A DNA stretch of 64,000 nucleotides from contig NC_134975.1 in assembly GCF_965638725.1 (NCBI RefSeq), forward strand, positions 1,438,179 to 1,502,178, in the 5' to 3' direction. A program made the position numbers and the translations under genes. Of the stretch, positions 13,701 through 46,500 are shown in pieces; positions within the stretch are counted from its first letter, which is position 1; each line of letters begins with the position of its first letter. This DNA is from Aptenodytes patagonicus (lineage: Eukaryota > Chordata > Aves > Sphenisciformes > Spheniscidae). Below the pieces are notes generated by a model. It ran no database searches and was not told where the DNA came from. It saw only the letters and a list, made by a program, of their open reading frames with translations.

Positions 13701-16700
13701 CAACACCATAACGTAGCTTCTCTAACTCCGCAAGTAGTTCATGCAATGAACTGCAAATGACAACTGTCCTTCTGCAGGGCTTCCTGACTAGCCGTACAAG
13801 GTGTTTTTACCTGGGCCGGGGACAACTGGCTCACACTCATGAATCCACTGAACAGCCACGGTCCAATTGCTTTAACCAATTAGTACCTTGCAGGTGGAAT
13901 ATGAAGTGAATGATCAATCCTGTTGTCAGTCAAAAAAATATCAAGATGACACACTATTTCCTTTAGGTGTCCGTTAAGGAAAACTCACACTTAAAACCTC
14001 TGTGGTGTTTTATTTTGTATTTTTGGTCCCAGAATAGGCTTTCAGATGTGCAAGTTTTGCACTGTATCCCACAGAGAAAAAGTTCTGCATAGCAATAGCA
14101 GTTAAGTACCAAAAAAAAAAAAAAAAAAGGCTGCCCAGACAGTAGGATTTCTATTCTTGGGGATATTCAAAACTGAACAGCACAAGACCATGAGCAACCT
14201 GACTTGACTAAAACGTTGGCCTTGCTTTGAGGAGAGGATTGGACAAGGTGACCTCCAGAGGTCCCTTTTAATCTAAATTATTTTATGATTCCACAGAAAT
14301 CTTAACTGCAGCAACTATTCCCAAGGTCAACTTACTGCCACACCTTCCCAGCAAGGAATTATCATCATTTAATTACTTATATTACACCTTTCTGAACAGG
14401 TATCTGCTCATCGGCTTAAGTCATACCTACCAAGCTACCTTTTTCACACTAGTTATTACAATAGACTGATTTTGAAACCAACACCAATTTTCAAGTACAC
14501 AGACTCATACGTTACAACAAATATTTCTCAGGCATGTTGTACTTCACAAACCCAAAGGCAGAATCCTTCTTTATGGAACATTCAAGTTTGTCTGATGATT
14601 CTCTATTACAGCTCTGAAAAGGAAGAACAATCTAGAAAATAGTAAGATTTATAAAGTACGCACTCAAAGTAAGAGTTCATCTTTCCATAATCTCTCAGTT
14701 TCACTGTGTTATGATTAAACCACTTCATTCCACAACTGTCCCTAGTTTTCCAGACAGACCTGATGAAGTAGCATCTAAAATCACTTTTTTCTCCCCCCCA
14801 GCTTGAGCACAAGCTGTAGATCCTTCCTCAGACCTGTAGAGTAACAAGCATACCTGTTACCGAAGGGCATTCCAGTGTAACTATAAACACATCATATGAA
14901 TAAAAGGCTCCAGGTTTTCGCAAATACCTGGGAATTTTTTTTGTGCCTGCAGTGGGACAAGATGCGTAAGGAGAAGTAACAGCAAGTATAACTAAGGGAA
15001 AAAAAAAAAAACCACCCGAACTTGCGGGCAGAAGTTCTTCTTTGTCTTGCCTGCACAAAAATCCCACCACCGAGTCAGGACTGTACCTTCCTCTATGAGT
15101 CTTGCCTCATCTCTATAGTCATATACTTCCCACAGACAGTCAGCCTAATTAATATTTTACCAACACCGTGATGCAAAGGTTTATAGGAGCATTCACTAAT
15201 AGAAATATGTGTCAGCGTTACACGCGTCAGTGTCACAAAAGCACTTCCTTACACTGAAGAGATTCAGCAAAAGGAGAAAAGAAAGACATTAAAAGAAACT
15301 TAAACAAAAGAGCTGCACAAGTATATAATTCAAGTTCTGAGTCATCAAGTGTGATTGCCAATTGTGTGGCAAGGAAGACATTGGACACAGTCATCCCCAA
15401 AGCCTGAATCAGGGTATATGCACAATAGGATTTTATTAAGACAAATCTGAACTTTTATGACATGTTCAAAGTGGCAGGAGGAAAGAGAAAAGCATTTCTT
15501 AAAAAATACGGTCTTTTAAAATAAACATACTAGAAACTGCCCTGGATGTTGCTCTCACAATCTGCTTTCACTGCAGGATACCACCATTAAGACACACTAT
15601 AGCAAAGACACAGCTGAAAAAAAAGAACAACCCTCTCAGGAACCAGGCCACAGTCTCTAGGTTTTACTGTGTAGGTGGAGGACTTAATTTGTCATTTGAC
15701 TCCTCCCTAAATTAACACTGCAAAAGAAATTTCACAAACCAGGTAGATATTATCAGGATAAAGTAATTGCTACCAGGAGGACTGTGTTACTAGGTGTGGT
15801 AGGATGCACTGTATCTCTCCTAACATCTCATACTCCAGAGAAAAGAGAATCTTTTGCACTTCTTCCCCAGACTGAGACACCTGGACTAAAGAGGGTTTGG
15901 AAAGCGAGAAGACCTTCCTACAATATCCCTTTCTACAATATCCCTTTCAGGGGTATCGTTCTGTCTCACAACTTCCTTTCCTTGTCTGCTGGCAAGTGTG
16001 AACATTTGGCCCAGACTAGCAGTAGCATGCCAAGCTGAGATGAGATTTTGGCACTGCCATGTGTGTTGCTGGGTCCTCTGCACTGGTTTGAACTGCCAGT
16101 AGTTTTCTCAAGCTTTTTTTTTTTGGAGGGCAGAAAGATAAGATGGAGAAAAAAAGAGCCTCCCAAATTTCTCTTCTACTCTGCTGACCTGCTTCATTTT
16201 TCTCCACTGTTCGCCTATCTTTTTACTTCACCCCAGTCTCCTCTTCTTGTTTAATTTCTGAAAGCTCAAGAAAATTCACTTCTTGCAGAAAACCCACAAA
16301 ACAAAACCAACTCGATTCCCACACACTTTAGTCCTACAGCCCTTTTCATGCCTAGTAATACTTCTGCCCTTTCAATGTAGAAATTTAAGATTAAATCAAT
16401 CTTTAATGAACTACTTGAACAGGAATACAAGGTGTCTTGGTCTACTTCACCTAACGGTTTTCCTAAATAAGCCACTTTACTAATTAGTATCTATGTCACC
16501 CACACAGTCCGCCCCACGTGTAGCTGTAAGAGATGTTCATCGCGGAAAGGATAAACCTCTGCCCCAGGGAAGAGTTAATATCACACGTTTATGGATACTC
16601 AAGTAAATGAGAAATGCTGTATTACACCTGTTTATGGGCAGATACGATGAGCTGCACGCACTTACACCATGCCCAAGATGCAGAGGATCCACAAATTGTT

Positions 16701-17575
16701 TAATAATATGCTAGGCCATGTGAACAAGTCCTATTTCCTCATCCAGGAACTCACAAGGAAAGTACAATAAAGGCAGAGTCCAGCAACACAAGCAAACTAA
16801 CTGCAAAGCAGCAGCAGCCAGTTGTCTCTCACTCGCCCAGCCGAGGTTCTCCTGGACAGGAGGAGAAATAAAAGTGAATTCCCCAGACTTTTTTCTTGCA
16901 CCACCTCAGCATAAGGTACCGCTAGCACTGGAGGAGCCTCTCGGGATCCAAAGCCAAGGGAGAGAAGAGCCCCACGGGCTTGTGTGTGTCGTGACAGACA
17001 CGGAGGAGGTTCCCGGGACAGGTTTTCCAGGGTTACACAATATTCTCTTTCCACACAAAAAGAGCCTCGGAAGACGCGGCGGGCGGAAAGCCCGCCACGG
17101 CCTCCGCGGAAGGCCTCCGCGCTCCCGAGAGGCGAGCGGGGAGCCCATCCGAGCTGCCCCGCGGAGCTCGGCCCGCCCCGCCTCGCCGCCGGCCCGGCCC
17201 CAGGGCCGCCCGCCGCTCCCCCCGGGGCGCTCCACAGCCCGTTGCTAAGAGACACCAGCGGCCTCGCCGCGAGCTCGCCCCCGAGGCGGGAGCGGGCGGC
17301 GTCCCGGCCGCCTCAGCCGCCTGAGGGCCCCGCCGCCCTAGGGGCGCCCCGCGGCGGGGGCGGTCCCGCGCTTACCTCTCGAAGAGCAGCCGCACGGCGA
17401 AGATGCCGAGCGCCAACGGGAAGGCGGAGAGGACGTGGCCCGCCCGCGGGTACTGCAGCCCGCTGCCCGGCGGGCCCGGCTCCCCGGCCAGGTCCGCCCA
17501 CGTCACGTTGTGCGGCAGCCAGAACCGCTCATTCCAGAACCAGGCCCGCAGCGCCGCCGCCGCGGCCGCCGCCAT
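1..17575 (-). CDS. CERS5: Ceramide synthase 5, gene span from start codon to the window edge (coding exons 1-9; last exon missing)
   Basis: Multi-pass ER membrane enzyme that N-acylates sphinganine or sphingosine with fatty acyl-CoA; the family member CERS5 prefers C16 acyl chains. Nine exons read on the minus strand join in frame to 344 codons. Seen: an N-glycosylation sequon NVT at residues 23-25 before the first membrane segment (about 47-65); a Hox-like homeodomain ending in WFRHRRNQ at 126-133; a TLC domain from about 140; and the Lag1 motif with H221-H222 and H248-D249 plus D252, the residues known to be needed for catalysis in the family. The N-terminus (FWNERFWLP, then TWADL) and the exon layout fit CERS5 better than CERS6. 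The family is about 390 residues, so roughly 45-50 C-terminal residues, normally acidic and Ser-rich, are missing. No matching exon is seen in 1-1771, so it probably lies left of the window. A CR1 LINE sits in intron 3. Confidence 0.95.
1772..1928 (-). CDS. CERS5: CERS5 coding exon 9
   Basis: Residues 292-344: [15 protein letters not shown], a hydrophobic last span ([18 protein letters not shown]), then KALVRGK. Acceptor CTCTTTTAG|GATT, donor GGAAAG|GTAAGA; 157 nt, leaves in phase 0. The tail that follows in the family (Asp/Glu/Ser-rich, with acidic phosphosites) is not found downstream inside the window. Confidence 0.94.
1929..3803 (-). other. CERS5 intron 8
   Basis: AT-rich intronic sequence between exons 8 and 9. 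No repeat or second gene recognised. Confidence 0.8.
3804..3910 (-). CDS. CERS5: CERS5 coding exon 8
   Basis: Residues 257-291 plus two bases of Trp292: [15 protein letters not shown], a hydrophobic span, then RLGIYPFW. Continues the Lag1 motif (AAK) and the next membrane span. Acceptor TCTTTTAG|GCTG, donor TTTCTG|GTAAGC; 107 nt. Confidence 0.94.
4196..4324 (-). CDS. CERS5: CERS5 coding exon 7 (Lag1 motif, catalytic core)
   Basis: Residues 214-256. Carries the Lag1 motif: [16 protein letters not shown] with H221-H222, then [12 protein letters not shown] with H248, D249 and D252. These invariant His and Asp residues are required for activity in characterised ceramide synthases, and all are intact. 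Acceptor TTTCCAG|GACTT, donor TTAGAG|GTGAGT; 129 nt, phase 0 at both ends. Confidence 0.96.
4325..5705 (-). other. CERS5 intron 6
   Basis: AT-rich intron. Around 4731-4750 a short inverted repeat GTGGTT-T-AACCAC occurs in a context like the ends of some avian LTRs, too short to call. Nothing else recognised. Confidence 0.75.
5706..5798 (-). CDS. CERS5: CERS5 coding exon 6
   Basis: Residues 183-213, from [17 protein letters not shown] through [10 protein letters not shown]. Core TLC-domain membrane span followed by the conserved DIKRKD cytosolic loop (its D comes from exon 7). Acceptor GTTTTCCAG|CCTC, donor CGGAAG|GTGAGA; 93 nt, phase 0 at both ends. Confidence 0.95.
5799..7165 (-). other. 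CERS5 introns 5 and 4, flanking the 51-nt exon 5
   Basis: Intron 5 spans 5799-6502 and intron 4 spans 6554-7165. A 13-base G run (plus strand) sits at 7137-7149. No other repeat or gene recognised. Confidence 0.75.
6503..6553 (-). CDS. CERS5: CERS5 coding exon 5 (51 nt)
   Basis: Seventeen codons, residues 166-182: [17 protein letters not shown], matching the short conserved CerS loop. Acceptor CCCTTTAG|GCACC, donor TTTCAG|GTACGA; in phase 0 at both ends. Confidence 0.93.
7166..7223 (-). CDS. CERS5: CERS5 coding exon 4
   Basis: Completes Met146 and encodes residues 147-165 ([19 protein letters not shown]), an early membrane span of the TLC domain. Acceptor TTTTCCAG|GTGG, donor GACG|GTGAGT; 58 nt, leaves in phase 0. 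A 13-base homopolymer (C on the gene strand) lies 17 bases downstream of the donor. Confidence 0.93.
7470..8272 (+). mobile_element. CR1 LINE retrotransposon, 5'-truncated 3' part
   Basis: About 800 bp of the well-known avian CR1 3' region, running from the segment around GGTCCTGCACCTGGGTC through GGTTGCCCAGAGAGGTGGT to the terminal region GATGGCCTTTAAAGGTGCC. It is in plus orientation, opposite to CERS5. The open frame at 7809-8186 ([18 protein letters not shown]..., [17 protein letters not shown]) is the C-terminal stretch typical of CR1 ORF2 relics, not a host gene. The 3' end decays into sequence resembling the CR1 terminal microsatellite. 5' truncation is the norm for this family. By eye it is fairly well preserved, suggesting a moderately young insertion for a bird genome. 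Confidence 0.93.
8688..8726. repeat. 39-bp alternating pyrimidine-purine tract
   Basis: A run of TG, CA and TA dinucleotides without a break in alternation (GTGCACATGCATATGCATAC and onward). Such tracts can adopt Z-DNA. Located in CERS5 intron 3, 300 nt downstream of exon 3. Confidence 0.8.
9026..9156 (-). CDS. CERS5: CERS5 coding exon 3 (homeodomain recognition helix)
   Basis: Residues 103-145 plus two bases of Met146; carries [18 protein letters not shown] and WFRHRRNQ, the hallmark of the CerS Hox-like domain. Acceptor TTCCTTCAG|TCTCC. The donor AGCAT|GTATGT splits the Met codon; T at -1 is weak but the intronic bases GTATGT are good. 131 nt. Confidence 0.95.
9157..11290 (-). other. CERS5 intron 2
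   Basis: AT-rich intron. A 12-base C run on the plus strand (G on the gene strand) at 11233-11244 lies close to exon 2, and an A-rich block at 11051-11073. Nothing else recognised. Confidence 0.8.
11291..11396 (-). CDS. CERS5: CERS5 coding exon 2
   Basis: Residues 67-102 ([16 protein letters not shown]... to KVFTSITK), the start of the Hox-like domain. Acceptor CTCTTTCAG|GTTT, donor ACTAAG|GTGAGT; 106 nt, enters in phase 2 and leaves in phase 0. The reading matches vertebrate CERS5/6 exon 2 closely. Confidence 0.95.
13434..13452. repeat. G19 homopolymer
   Basis: Nineteen consecutive G on the plus strand (C on the CERS5 strand), in intron 1. Length may be affected by sequencing or assembly error. 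Confidence 0.85.
14111..14128. repeat. A18 homopolymer
   Basis: Eighteen consecutive A directly abutting the CR1 fragment that starts at 14129. Confidence 0.85.
14129..14292 (+). mobile_element. CR1 LINE 3' tail, short
   Basis: Reads GGCTGCCCAGACAGT, GATATTCAAAACTG, GAGCAACCTGACTTGA, GACAAGGTGACCTCCAGAGG, then an ending close to ATTATTTTATGATTCC. All are diagnostic of the last roughly 160 bp of avian CR1. Diverged and severely 5'-truncated, in CERS5 intron 1. Confidence 0.85.
15919..15948. repeat. 15-bp exact tandem duplication
   Basis: Two head-to-tail copies of TACAATATCCCTTTC in CERS5 intron 1. Confidence 0.9.
17376..17575 (-). CDS. CERS5: CERS5 coding exon 1
   Basis: Residues 1-66 plus two bases of codon 67. 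The start ATG (17575-17573) follows an in-frame GC-rich stretch and has A at -3 and G at +4. It is followed by an alanine run, then [17 protein letters not shown]. The segment at about residues 47-65 is hydrophobic (first membrane span), and the sequon NVT places the N-terminus in the ER lumen by family analogy. Donor CGAGAG|GTAAGC. Confidence 0.95.
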
Positions 17576-17584
17576 CTTCCGCCG
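17568..17584 (-). promoter_or_regulatory. ETS/YY1 composite motif overlapping the CERS5 start codon
   Basis: On the gene strand the sequence GGCGGAAGATGGCGGCG combines CGGAAG (ETS core) with AAGATGGCGGC (YY1 consensus). The ATG inside it is the CERS5 start. YY1 sites placed just downstream of the transcription start are common in housekeeping genes; the role here is inferred. Confidence 0.6.
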
Positions 17585-17673
17585 CCGCCTGCCTCCCCCC
17601 GCCTCCCTCCCGGCGGCCGCAGCTGAGGCGGCCACCGCAGCCGACAGCGGGGCGGAGCTGGCACGCGGCTCCG

Positions 17674-17691
17674 CCCCCCCCCCCCCCCCCC
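17674..17691. repeat. C18 homopolymer in the CERS5 promoter or 5' UTR
   Basis: Eighteen C on the plus strand, G18 in the sense of CERS5. G-quadruplex-prone and hard to sequence. Confidence 0.85.
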
Positions 17692-17708
17692 TTTCCCGGA
17701 GGCGAGGA

Positions 17709-17717
17709 CGCATGCGC
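17709..17717. promoter_or_regulatory. NRF1-type palindrome, CERS5 promoter
   Basis: CGCATGCGC, the core of the NRF1 consensus, about 135 bp upstream of the CERS5 ATG. Assignment by motif only. Confidence 0.55.
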
Positions 17718-17950
17718 AGGCCGGGCACGGGTGAGCGGGGCTTCGCCGGGCCACGCCCCCGCCGCGGACCGTTAGCTCGGAGCAGGCGCAGTGCGGGGCC
17801 CGCGCGCCCGCCTCTAGACACGGTGCCGGGCGGGCTCGTGAGGGAGCGGTGCGCGCGCCCGCCCTCCCCTCAGCGCGCGCTGAGGGGACGCGGCGTTAGG
17901 GCGGCCTGTGACGCGCTTCCGAGCCCTCGGGGGGTTTTCCACGAACAGAG

Positions 17951-19729
17951 ACGAGTTGTTCTGACTGAAAAAAGTCCTCGAGACAGTCTTTAATGGGGCC
18001 CAAAGCACGCGCTCCTGATAGAAGTCCGGCCTCTTCCCCCACGAAGGCCCCAGCTGAGGCAGGCGCGGAGCCCAGCCTGAACACTGTGGAAGCGGTTGGT
18101 ACTCAGCTCCGGTAGATAAACCACCTCCCACTCACCCCCGAGGGGCAAGGTTCCTCAGACGGGCTCATAGCTCGTTTCACTCACCTCTGAAGGGAAGGGC
18201 CCCAGAGCTGCAAGCAGGACAGTGCCACTTCTCATGGGAAGAGTTTATGGTAAGATACCGAGGATTAGTTTTACTAATATTAATAGCAATATGGTTTAAC
18301 GCTTAAGCACAAACAGAGAGCGAGAGGTACACTGGTTGGCAAAGTTTAAGATACTCCTTATAGCTTTTAAAACATTCAGAAAAATTTGTGTTTTGGCTTG
18401 ATAGTCTTGGGATGAGGGTTACCAAGTAAAAAAGCCTAGTCTTTGTGTAAGCCTTTCAATTAGGTTCTCAAACTCTCCATAAAGGTGGGCAGCATCAGCT
18501 TGCTTGTACATTGTGGCAAATGTTCCATCTTTCATATAATAGCTCTTTTGGCATCTGTCCAGTTGAGAGCAAATTAAATGGCCCATTAAGCACTCAAATA
18601 CTATGATAACTAATAGATTCAAGGACAGGCTAGTTCATGAGCTGTTCACTTTTTTTTTAATCAATGACTTTATTTAAAAGTACCACTTTGCTAATTTCTC
18701 CTTGAGGATGTTCAGCCAGTCTGAGTGAACAATAAGGGTCCTTCTATCTCAGAGACTCACAGATGCCTCAGATTTAACTAGAACTAACGATATATAACAT
18801 TAAGGTCTCTGGTAACTGCAGCCAGTATTGCTTTAGTATCACGTAACTGGGGATGCATTGTAAAATTTGTGTTTCCTCAGAAATAAATAAATCCAAGTCC
18901 ACAATAAATATTCTTCCCTTCCTTTTCAAATACACTTAGCATAATTTCCAGTCAGAGATATCTCCAATTGCTTAGTAATTTGAGGAAATCTGATACCAAA
19001 TGGATTTTGTTAGGAAGCAATAAAGATTACAGAAAGCAGCATGTGCTTGCACATCGACTTTCTTAGTTTTGCAATACCTCTGTCTGTACAAATCAAGTCT
19101 TACTTCTCCCTTAAAAAGAAAGAAAAATTAGCAGTAGGTTGTACACCTCATGATGTGCAACTGCTAATACCTTCCAGCTAGATAGCAGGCTGCTTTTCCC
19201 TTCTCTCTCTCTCCCCTTCCCCTATATACATGTCATACACACGTGGATTTTCTCATGCTGCTGCAGGACACTGCATTTCTTCTAGGTCTTAGCCCCTGTC
19301 TATCCCAACCAAACCCACCTCAGGCTTAAGTGAAGATAACTGCAATACAAAGATGCTTATAGGAAGGGGGGAAAAAAGAAAACCTCTCAGTTGTCCTCAG
19401 CTACCATGCCTGAGAACCACCTGAAGCCAGAAATGGAAGTGTAAAATACCTGCACGTCCTCATTTCTTTTGCCCATCCTGTTCTAATCCCTCTTCCACAG
19501 GCTCTTGCGTATGAGAGCACAGTCTGCCCATTCGACTGTCAACCAGAAAAAAAGTGGACACACAGTGTCACCTAGTGGCACCAGAAAAATCACTGTCTGG
19601 TCTCCAGCTTCCAGTGAGATCACTGGTATTTCACCCATCTTTTCTCATGGTCTTTTTAAAACGCCGCCTCTTTGTGAAACGAGTATGAATCCAGTCTTCA
19701 GACCTAAATTTTAACGTAAATGACTGAAC
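17951..19729. other. Intergenic, CERS5 promoter to LIMA1 3' end
   Basis: About 1.8 kb with no gene recognised. Minus-strand AATAAA-like signals exist (for example TTTATT on the plus strand near 18670), so a longer LIMA1 3' UTR cannot be excluded. Confidence 0.6.
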
Positions 19730-20929
19730 TTTATTGAAGGTTTTGTAGTTAACAGGACTGTTAAGAGAGCAGAATATTTTACACCTTATAGTTAAGAGCT
19801 AATTCTCATGAGAATACAGTACAATTAAAAGCTAATATAAAAGGGCATCCTCCTTCCACCATTCAAGATTTCATTATTTGTAAAATAAATGAAGTCAAGT
19901 TTAAAAATGTACTAAGCTTCAATGCTAGCAATCAGAAAGTTTCACGGTTCAGATGATTTTATTCCAGACATTTTTGCAATGCAGCATAATTTCACAGCCA
20001 CAATGAAAAGATTTATGGCAGCTTGATACAAGTAGGATTTCAAAGTTGTCAAAAGGCCTTAAAAATATTATCTGCAGTTTAAAATGAATGATGATGAACT
20101 CCAAGTAAAAAAAAAAAAAAATACAACAAAAAACACCCACTTCAAATGCATATGAAATGCAAAAGTAATGCCCTGCAGGCTACTGCAAAAGTGTTGACTT
20201 GTCCTCAAAGAGATCTGTCAGTCAGCACAGCTTCTGGATAAGCACCAAAATACATATGTTCCAGCAACGGGCACACCATTCCAGTTGCACAGAGGAAAAT
20301 AAAGAGAGTAGGGAGTCTTCAATTGATCATAGGCAGTTTTGAGAAAGAAAATCATGTTGCACTCAGTTTAAGATGCTTTAGTTGTTGGATACGAAGCACA
20401 AACACAAATGTTTTTATTATTAAAAAAAAAAATCCCAGTTGTGCCCTTTACATGTATTAAAGTGCATTAAGTCACCATTTTTAAAGCAGGCCAGAAAGTC
20501 CCTTTGAAGTTGGTCCCTAAGCACTGCAGTAGCATTTGTAGTGGTAAAAGTAGTGTATTACAGAAAGCCTGTTTCACACCACTCACACCTGTGAGTATAG
20601 TGAAATTCTGTAAATTGTTAGTGAAATATGTATTGAAGCTCAAAAAGGATAAGACAGTAGGAGTACAGAACAGCTTTGTTCTTGTGCTGTGGACAGAGAT
20701 TACCTGTTGAAACTATCCCGCAGCCAGATACTTGTTTCCATGCACCTAAATATACTCTTTGCAGGCTTCCAGAGTATTTTCTGGTTGAGATAATTTGTAC
20801 ATAGGATTCCCTTAATGTCGATGTGCAGTATAGCATCGCTTTAATGGAGGACAGCTGTTTGTTAAAGCTAAAAACACCAATTTAAAAAGGCCCAGCACCT
20901 TGCAGCAAGTTTTCTAGTAAAAGGCCAAT
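19730..20929 (-). other. LIMA1 3' UTR (approximate)
   Basis: Follows the stop codon at 20932-20930. Candidate minus-strand AATAAA polyadenylation signals (TTTATT on the plus strand) are at 20413-20418, 19958-19963 and 19730-19735. The last two fit the usual 1-1.2 kb 3' UTR; which is used cannot be decided from sequence alone. Confidence 0.55.
19958..19963 (-). terminator. Candidate LIMA1 polyadenylation signal AATAAA
   Basis: Canonical hexamer on the minus strand about 970 nt after the LIMA1 stop. Alternatives are at 20413-20418 and 19730-19735. Confidence 0.4.
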
Positions 20930-43542
<22,613 letters not shown>

Positions 43543-43559
43543 CTTATCACCACAAATAC

Positions 43560-46500
43560 CTGCTCAGGAAGAAAGTACAGCGTCAGTCAATAGGAATTAT
43601 GTGAGTAGAAAAGTAGTTTCACAAAGTGATTCGATACTAAGTCACCGTTCAGGTGCTCCCAGCGTACTCGTGCCACTAAGTCCTGATCATTCAGGATCTT
43701 GTCCATCAACTGACATAAAAAAAAGGCATCAGATTAAAATTGTAATTTCCTCTGCAGATGCCATTGAGATGGTGCCCTTGATAAAAACCCTAGCCACAAT
43801 GAAAGGGGTGAGAGATAAGCCATAAGCCAGAACAGGAGTAAGAAGCAAGCTGTGATTGAAGAGGATGCTAATGTGAAGCTCTGTATTTCCTATACGCACA
43901 CGGGCTCCAGGCAGCCCTAATATGCACTCTCTTGCTCTGGTTTCTAAACCAAACATGCTGGCATTTATGTAAGAAGGCTTGAGTTATGAAACCTAAGAGG
44001 ATGTAGTTCCTATGCAAACATTTCTCATTCACTTTTGTGGCATTCATTCTTAACGCAGCAGCCGTTTCCTCCGTGAGCTGAAACAAGTCTTCTGTTCACG
44101 GAGGCAGCTGTAAACCTCATGTTGCAATAGCTATCAGTTACCTAAAGGAATAGTTTTAACTACCCTGTCCAGCTGTAAACGGGAAGAGATTTTTGTACAG
44201 CTTTTCACCACAGAAGCCAACAAGACTATATCAGATTTTTTTTTACATACTTAGTTTTCTTTTGTGGAGGAGGAAAGGAGGGGAGATTAATTTAAAAAGT
44301 TCTCTGATAAGACGAAAATAAAGCTTGTAGGGCAACGCCTTTCCTTTTTTCCTCTTTTCTTTTATCCCTGGTCTCATGTCACACAATGCCTGTAGCAAGT
44401 GCACTAACTGATCCTACAGTGCTCACATCAGGCAGCCTGATCTCTTTCTCCTATTTTCCATCAGTTTCTTTAACTGATTTGCACCGTTAGGTCACAGAAC
44501 TCTGGAAGTCTGAGTACAGGTGCGCTTGGCCACTAGTTACGCTGTAAATGGAAGCACCTTAAGACAACTTGATATAAACAGTCAATCAAATGTAGGAAAG
44601 AAATCCTCATAGGCATATAATGCAACTGCTTAAAAATGATGAAGACTCTGAATTCTGCAACGCCTCAGTCCAAAAGAATTCAGCTGCAGCAAGCGGAATC
44701 TCGCTGATTTTGTGAGTCTCAGCAATTTCCAGCACTGAAAGGGGAGCTCTGGGTCTGTGAAGTGCCAAGTTGGTGCTGGAACCAGAGGAACCTCTCTAGT
44801 GCTGCACCCTGCTGCTGCGTAGAGATAAAACAGGCAGCAGATGAACACGTTGCTGTCTTGGATATAGTCAGGAAGAACGGGACTTTCTCTAACATTCCTT
44901 AATTCACCTGATGTAATGGAGAGAATGACATACCATGCCAGTACGTGTTTTTTCAGGATAGTGATTTAGATGGTGCTTTTAGATGTACAGGTTGAACTAT
45001 TGTGGCAAACAAGAAAAGTTACGCTGTTTTTGTTGTGATGTTGAAACACACTGAAACTACTTATCAATGTTACGCTTCCAGTTGCGGCTTACTGCAGCTT
45101 CAGACTGGCATCTCCCCGTTAGGCAGTCTCTGAAATGCATCCATTGCCCCTTCCAACTGGCAAGAGAAGCTCGGACTGCAGAGCTACTTTCTGAAATCTG
45201 TGCTTTCTTGAAAACATTTTGCATCTCCACGTTACCCTCTATCTGTTAACTTGTCAACTTTTGTCCAGACTGGACTAAGAGAAGGATGCTCTCCGTTTGG
45301 CTGGCTTAAAATAGTTACCAGTCTTTGGCAACTGCAGAAACGATCATCCACAAAGAAAAAGGATCTAATTAGAATACAAGAGGAGCACTCAATTTTCTCC
45401 CTTTTTAAAAAGCATATTGCATGTGCAAATAAATACGCATTTCTGTGATTACAGGATGTAGTCCCCTGGTGCTGATGCCCAGTAGCAAACATTTAGTGTA
45501 TAGATTTAATGAAGCCACGGAATACATATGCAGAGATTAGAGATAGAATTTACTCCTGAAAAATATAAGTCCATGTTAAAAAAGAATTCTGAATCAGCCG
45601 TGTAATACTACAGTTTAAATTTTGTTTTATGATTAATCTGGAGCCAAAGGAGATCATCTGGAGCCAAAGGAGATCACCTGAAGCCCTGCGTTGCAGTTTA
45701 AATCGTCCTTCACAAAGCAGTGAGTTTTGCCCAGGAAACAGTAGCAGGGCATTCATTAGAAGCCTCCCTTGGCAGAGATAACAGGCTGCTCATTGACACG
45801 CACCTTACACGGAAGGACAGTTTCAGTAAAATACTAAGAAAACAAAATCCAGTTTAATTGTGCAGAAAATAAGCCCGGTTTTGATGCCCAAGCAATCCAT
45901 TGCAGCGTGTAGCGATCACTGTTCGTGGATGCATTTTCTCCCCTGTTGTGTTTTTGTTCCGTTTCCCTACCATTTTCCCCATGAAAGCCACAGGTACGGT
46001 AAGACAATCAGGCCTGTTTTGGCAAGAATCTCTTTACAAAGGCAGTAGCTGCTGCTAGGGTGTTCAAATGGAAAGTTAAGAAGCATATTTGGAATCTCAG
46101 CTGCTAGAAAAGACATAAAGCAGAACACTAAGATGCCCTGAAACTTGCGCTCCCACATTTTTAACGCCATTCCACATTCTTAGCACTTGCCCACACGTTT
46201 ATAGTTGCATCGTGTTCAAGCGTCTCTGTACTTTTTTTGCTGCTCCTTCTGAGTAATTTATTCCAAGTCATTTCAGGAAATAGTCCTCTATTGTACGTAC
46301 TAAAGTTTAAACAAGATCGTGAGCGTTCTGCATATTGCAATAGAGACGGGTTATGCTGAAGATAGCGTGGAGTCCAGAGGAGATGGAGGGGGGGACGGGG
46401 AATCTAGAGTCATGCAACATGCTGAGGAAGGGAAGGACTGTGATTTAGCCACTGTAATGCACCAAATCTACCTCCAATAACTCCAACTAAGAGTTTAACA

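Larger units (their letters stand above)
11397..17375 (-). other. CERS5 intron 1
   Basis: Longest CERS5 intron (about 6 kb). Holds a CR1 tail at 14129-14292, a CAAA microsatellite at about 11875-11893, a 19-base G run at 13434-13452, a 15-bp exact tandem duplication at 15919-15948, and the CpG-rich edge of the promoter from about 17050. The plus-strand open frame at 12911-13321 (136 codons) resembles no family I know. Confidence 0.8.
17050..17950 (-). promoter_or_regulatory. CERS5 CpG-island promoter
   Basis: Abrupt change to CpG-dense sequence around CERS5 exon 1, with no TATA box seen. It includes an NRF1-type motif CGCATGCGC (17709-17717), a C18 run (17674-17691; G18 on the gene strand, 98 nt upstream of the ATG), GGGCGG/CCGCCC boxes, and an ETS plus YY1 composite over the start codon (17568-17584). 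The transcription start is not determined; boundaries are by eye. Confidence 0.85.

Noticed and set aside
16984-17775. 263-codon plus-strand open frame across CERS5 exon 1
   Set aside because: It is the antisense of the CERS5 promoter and exon 1, Pro/Arg/Ala-rich, with no domain.
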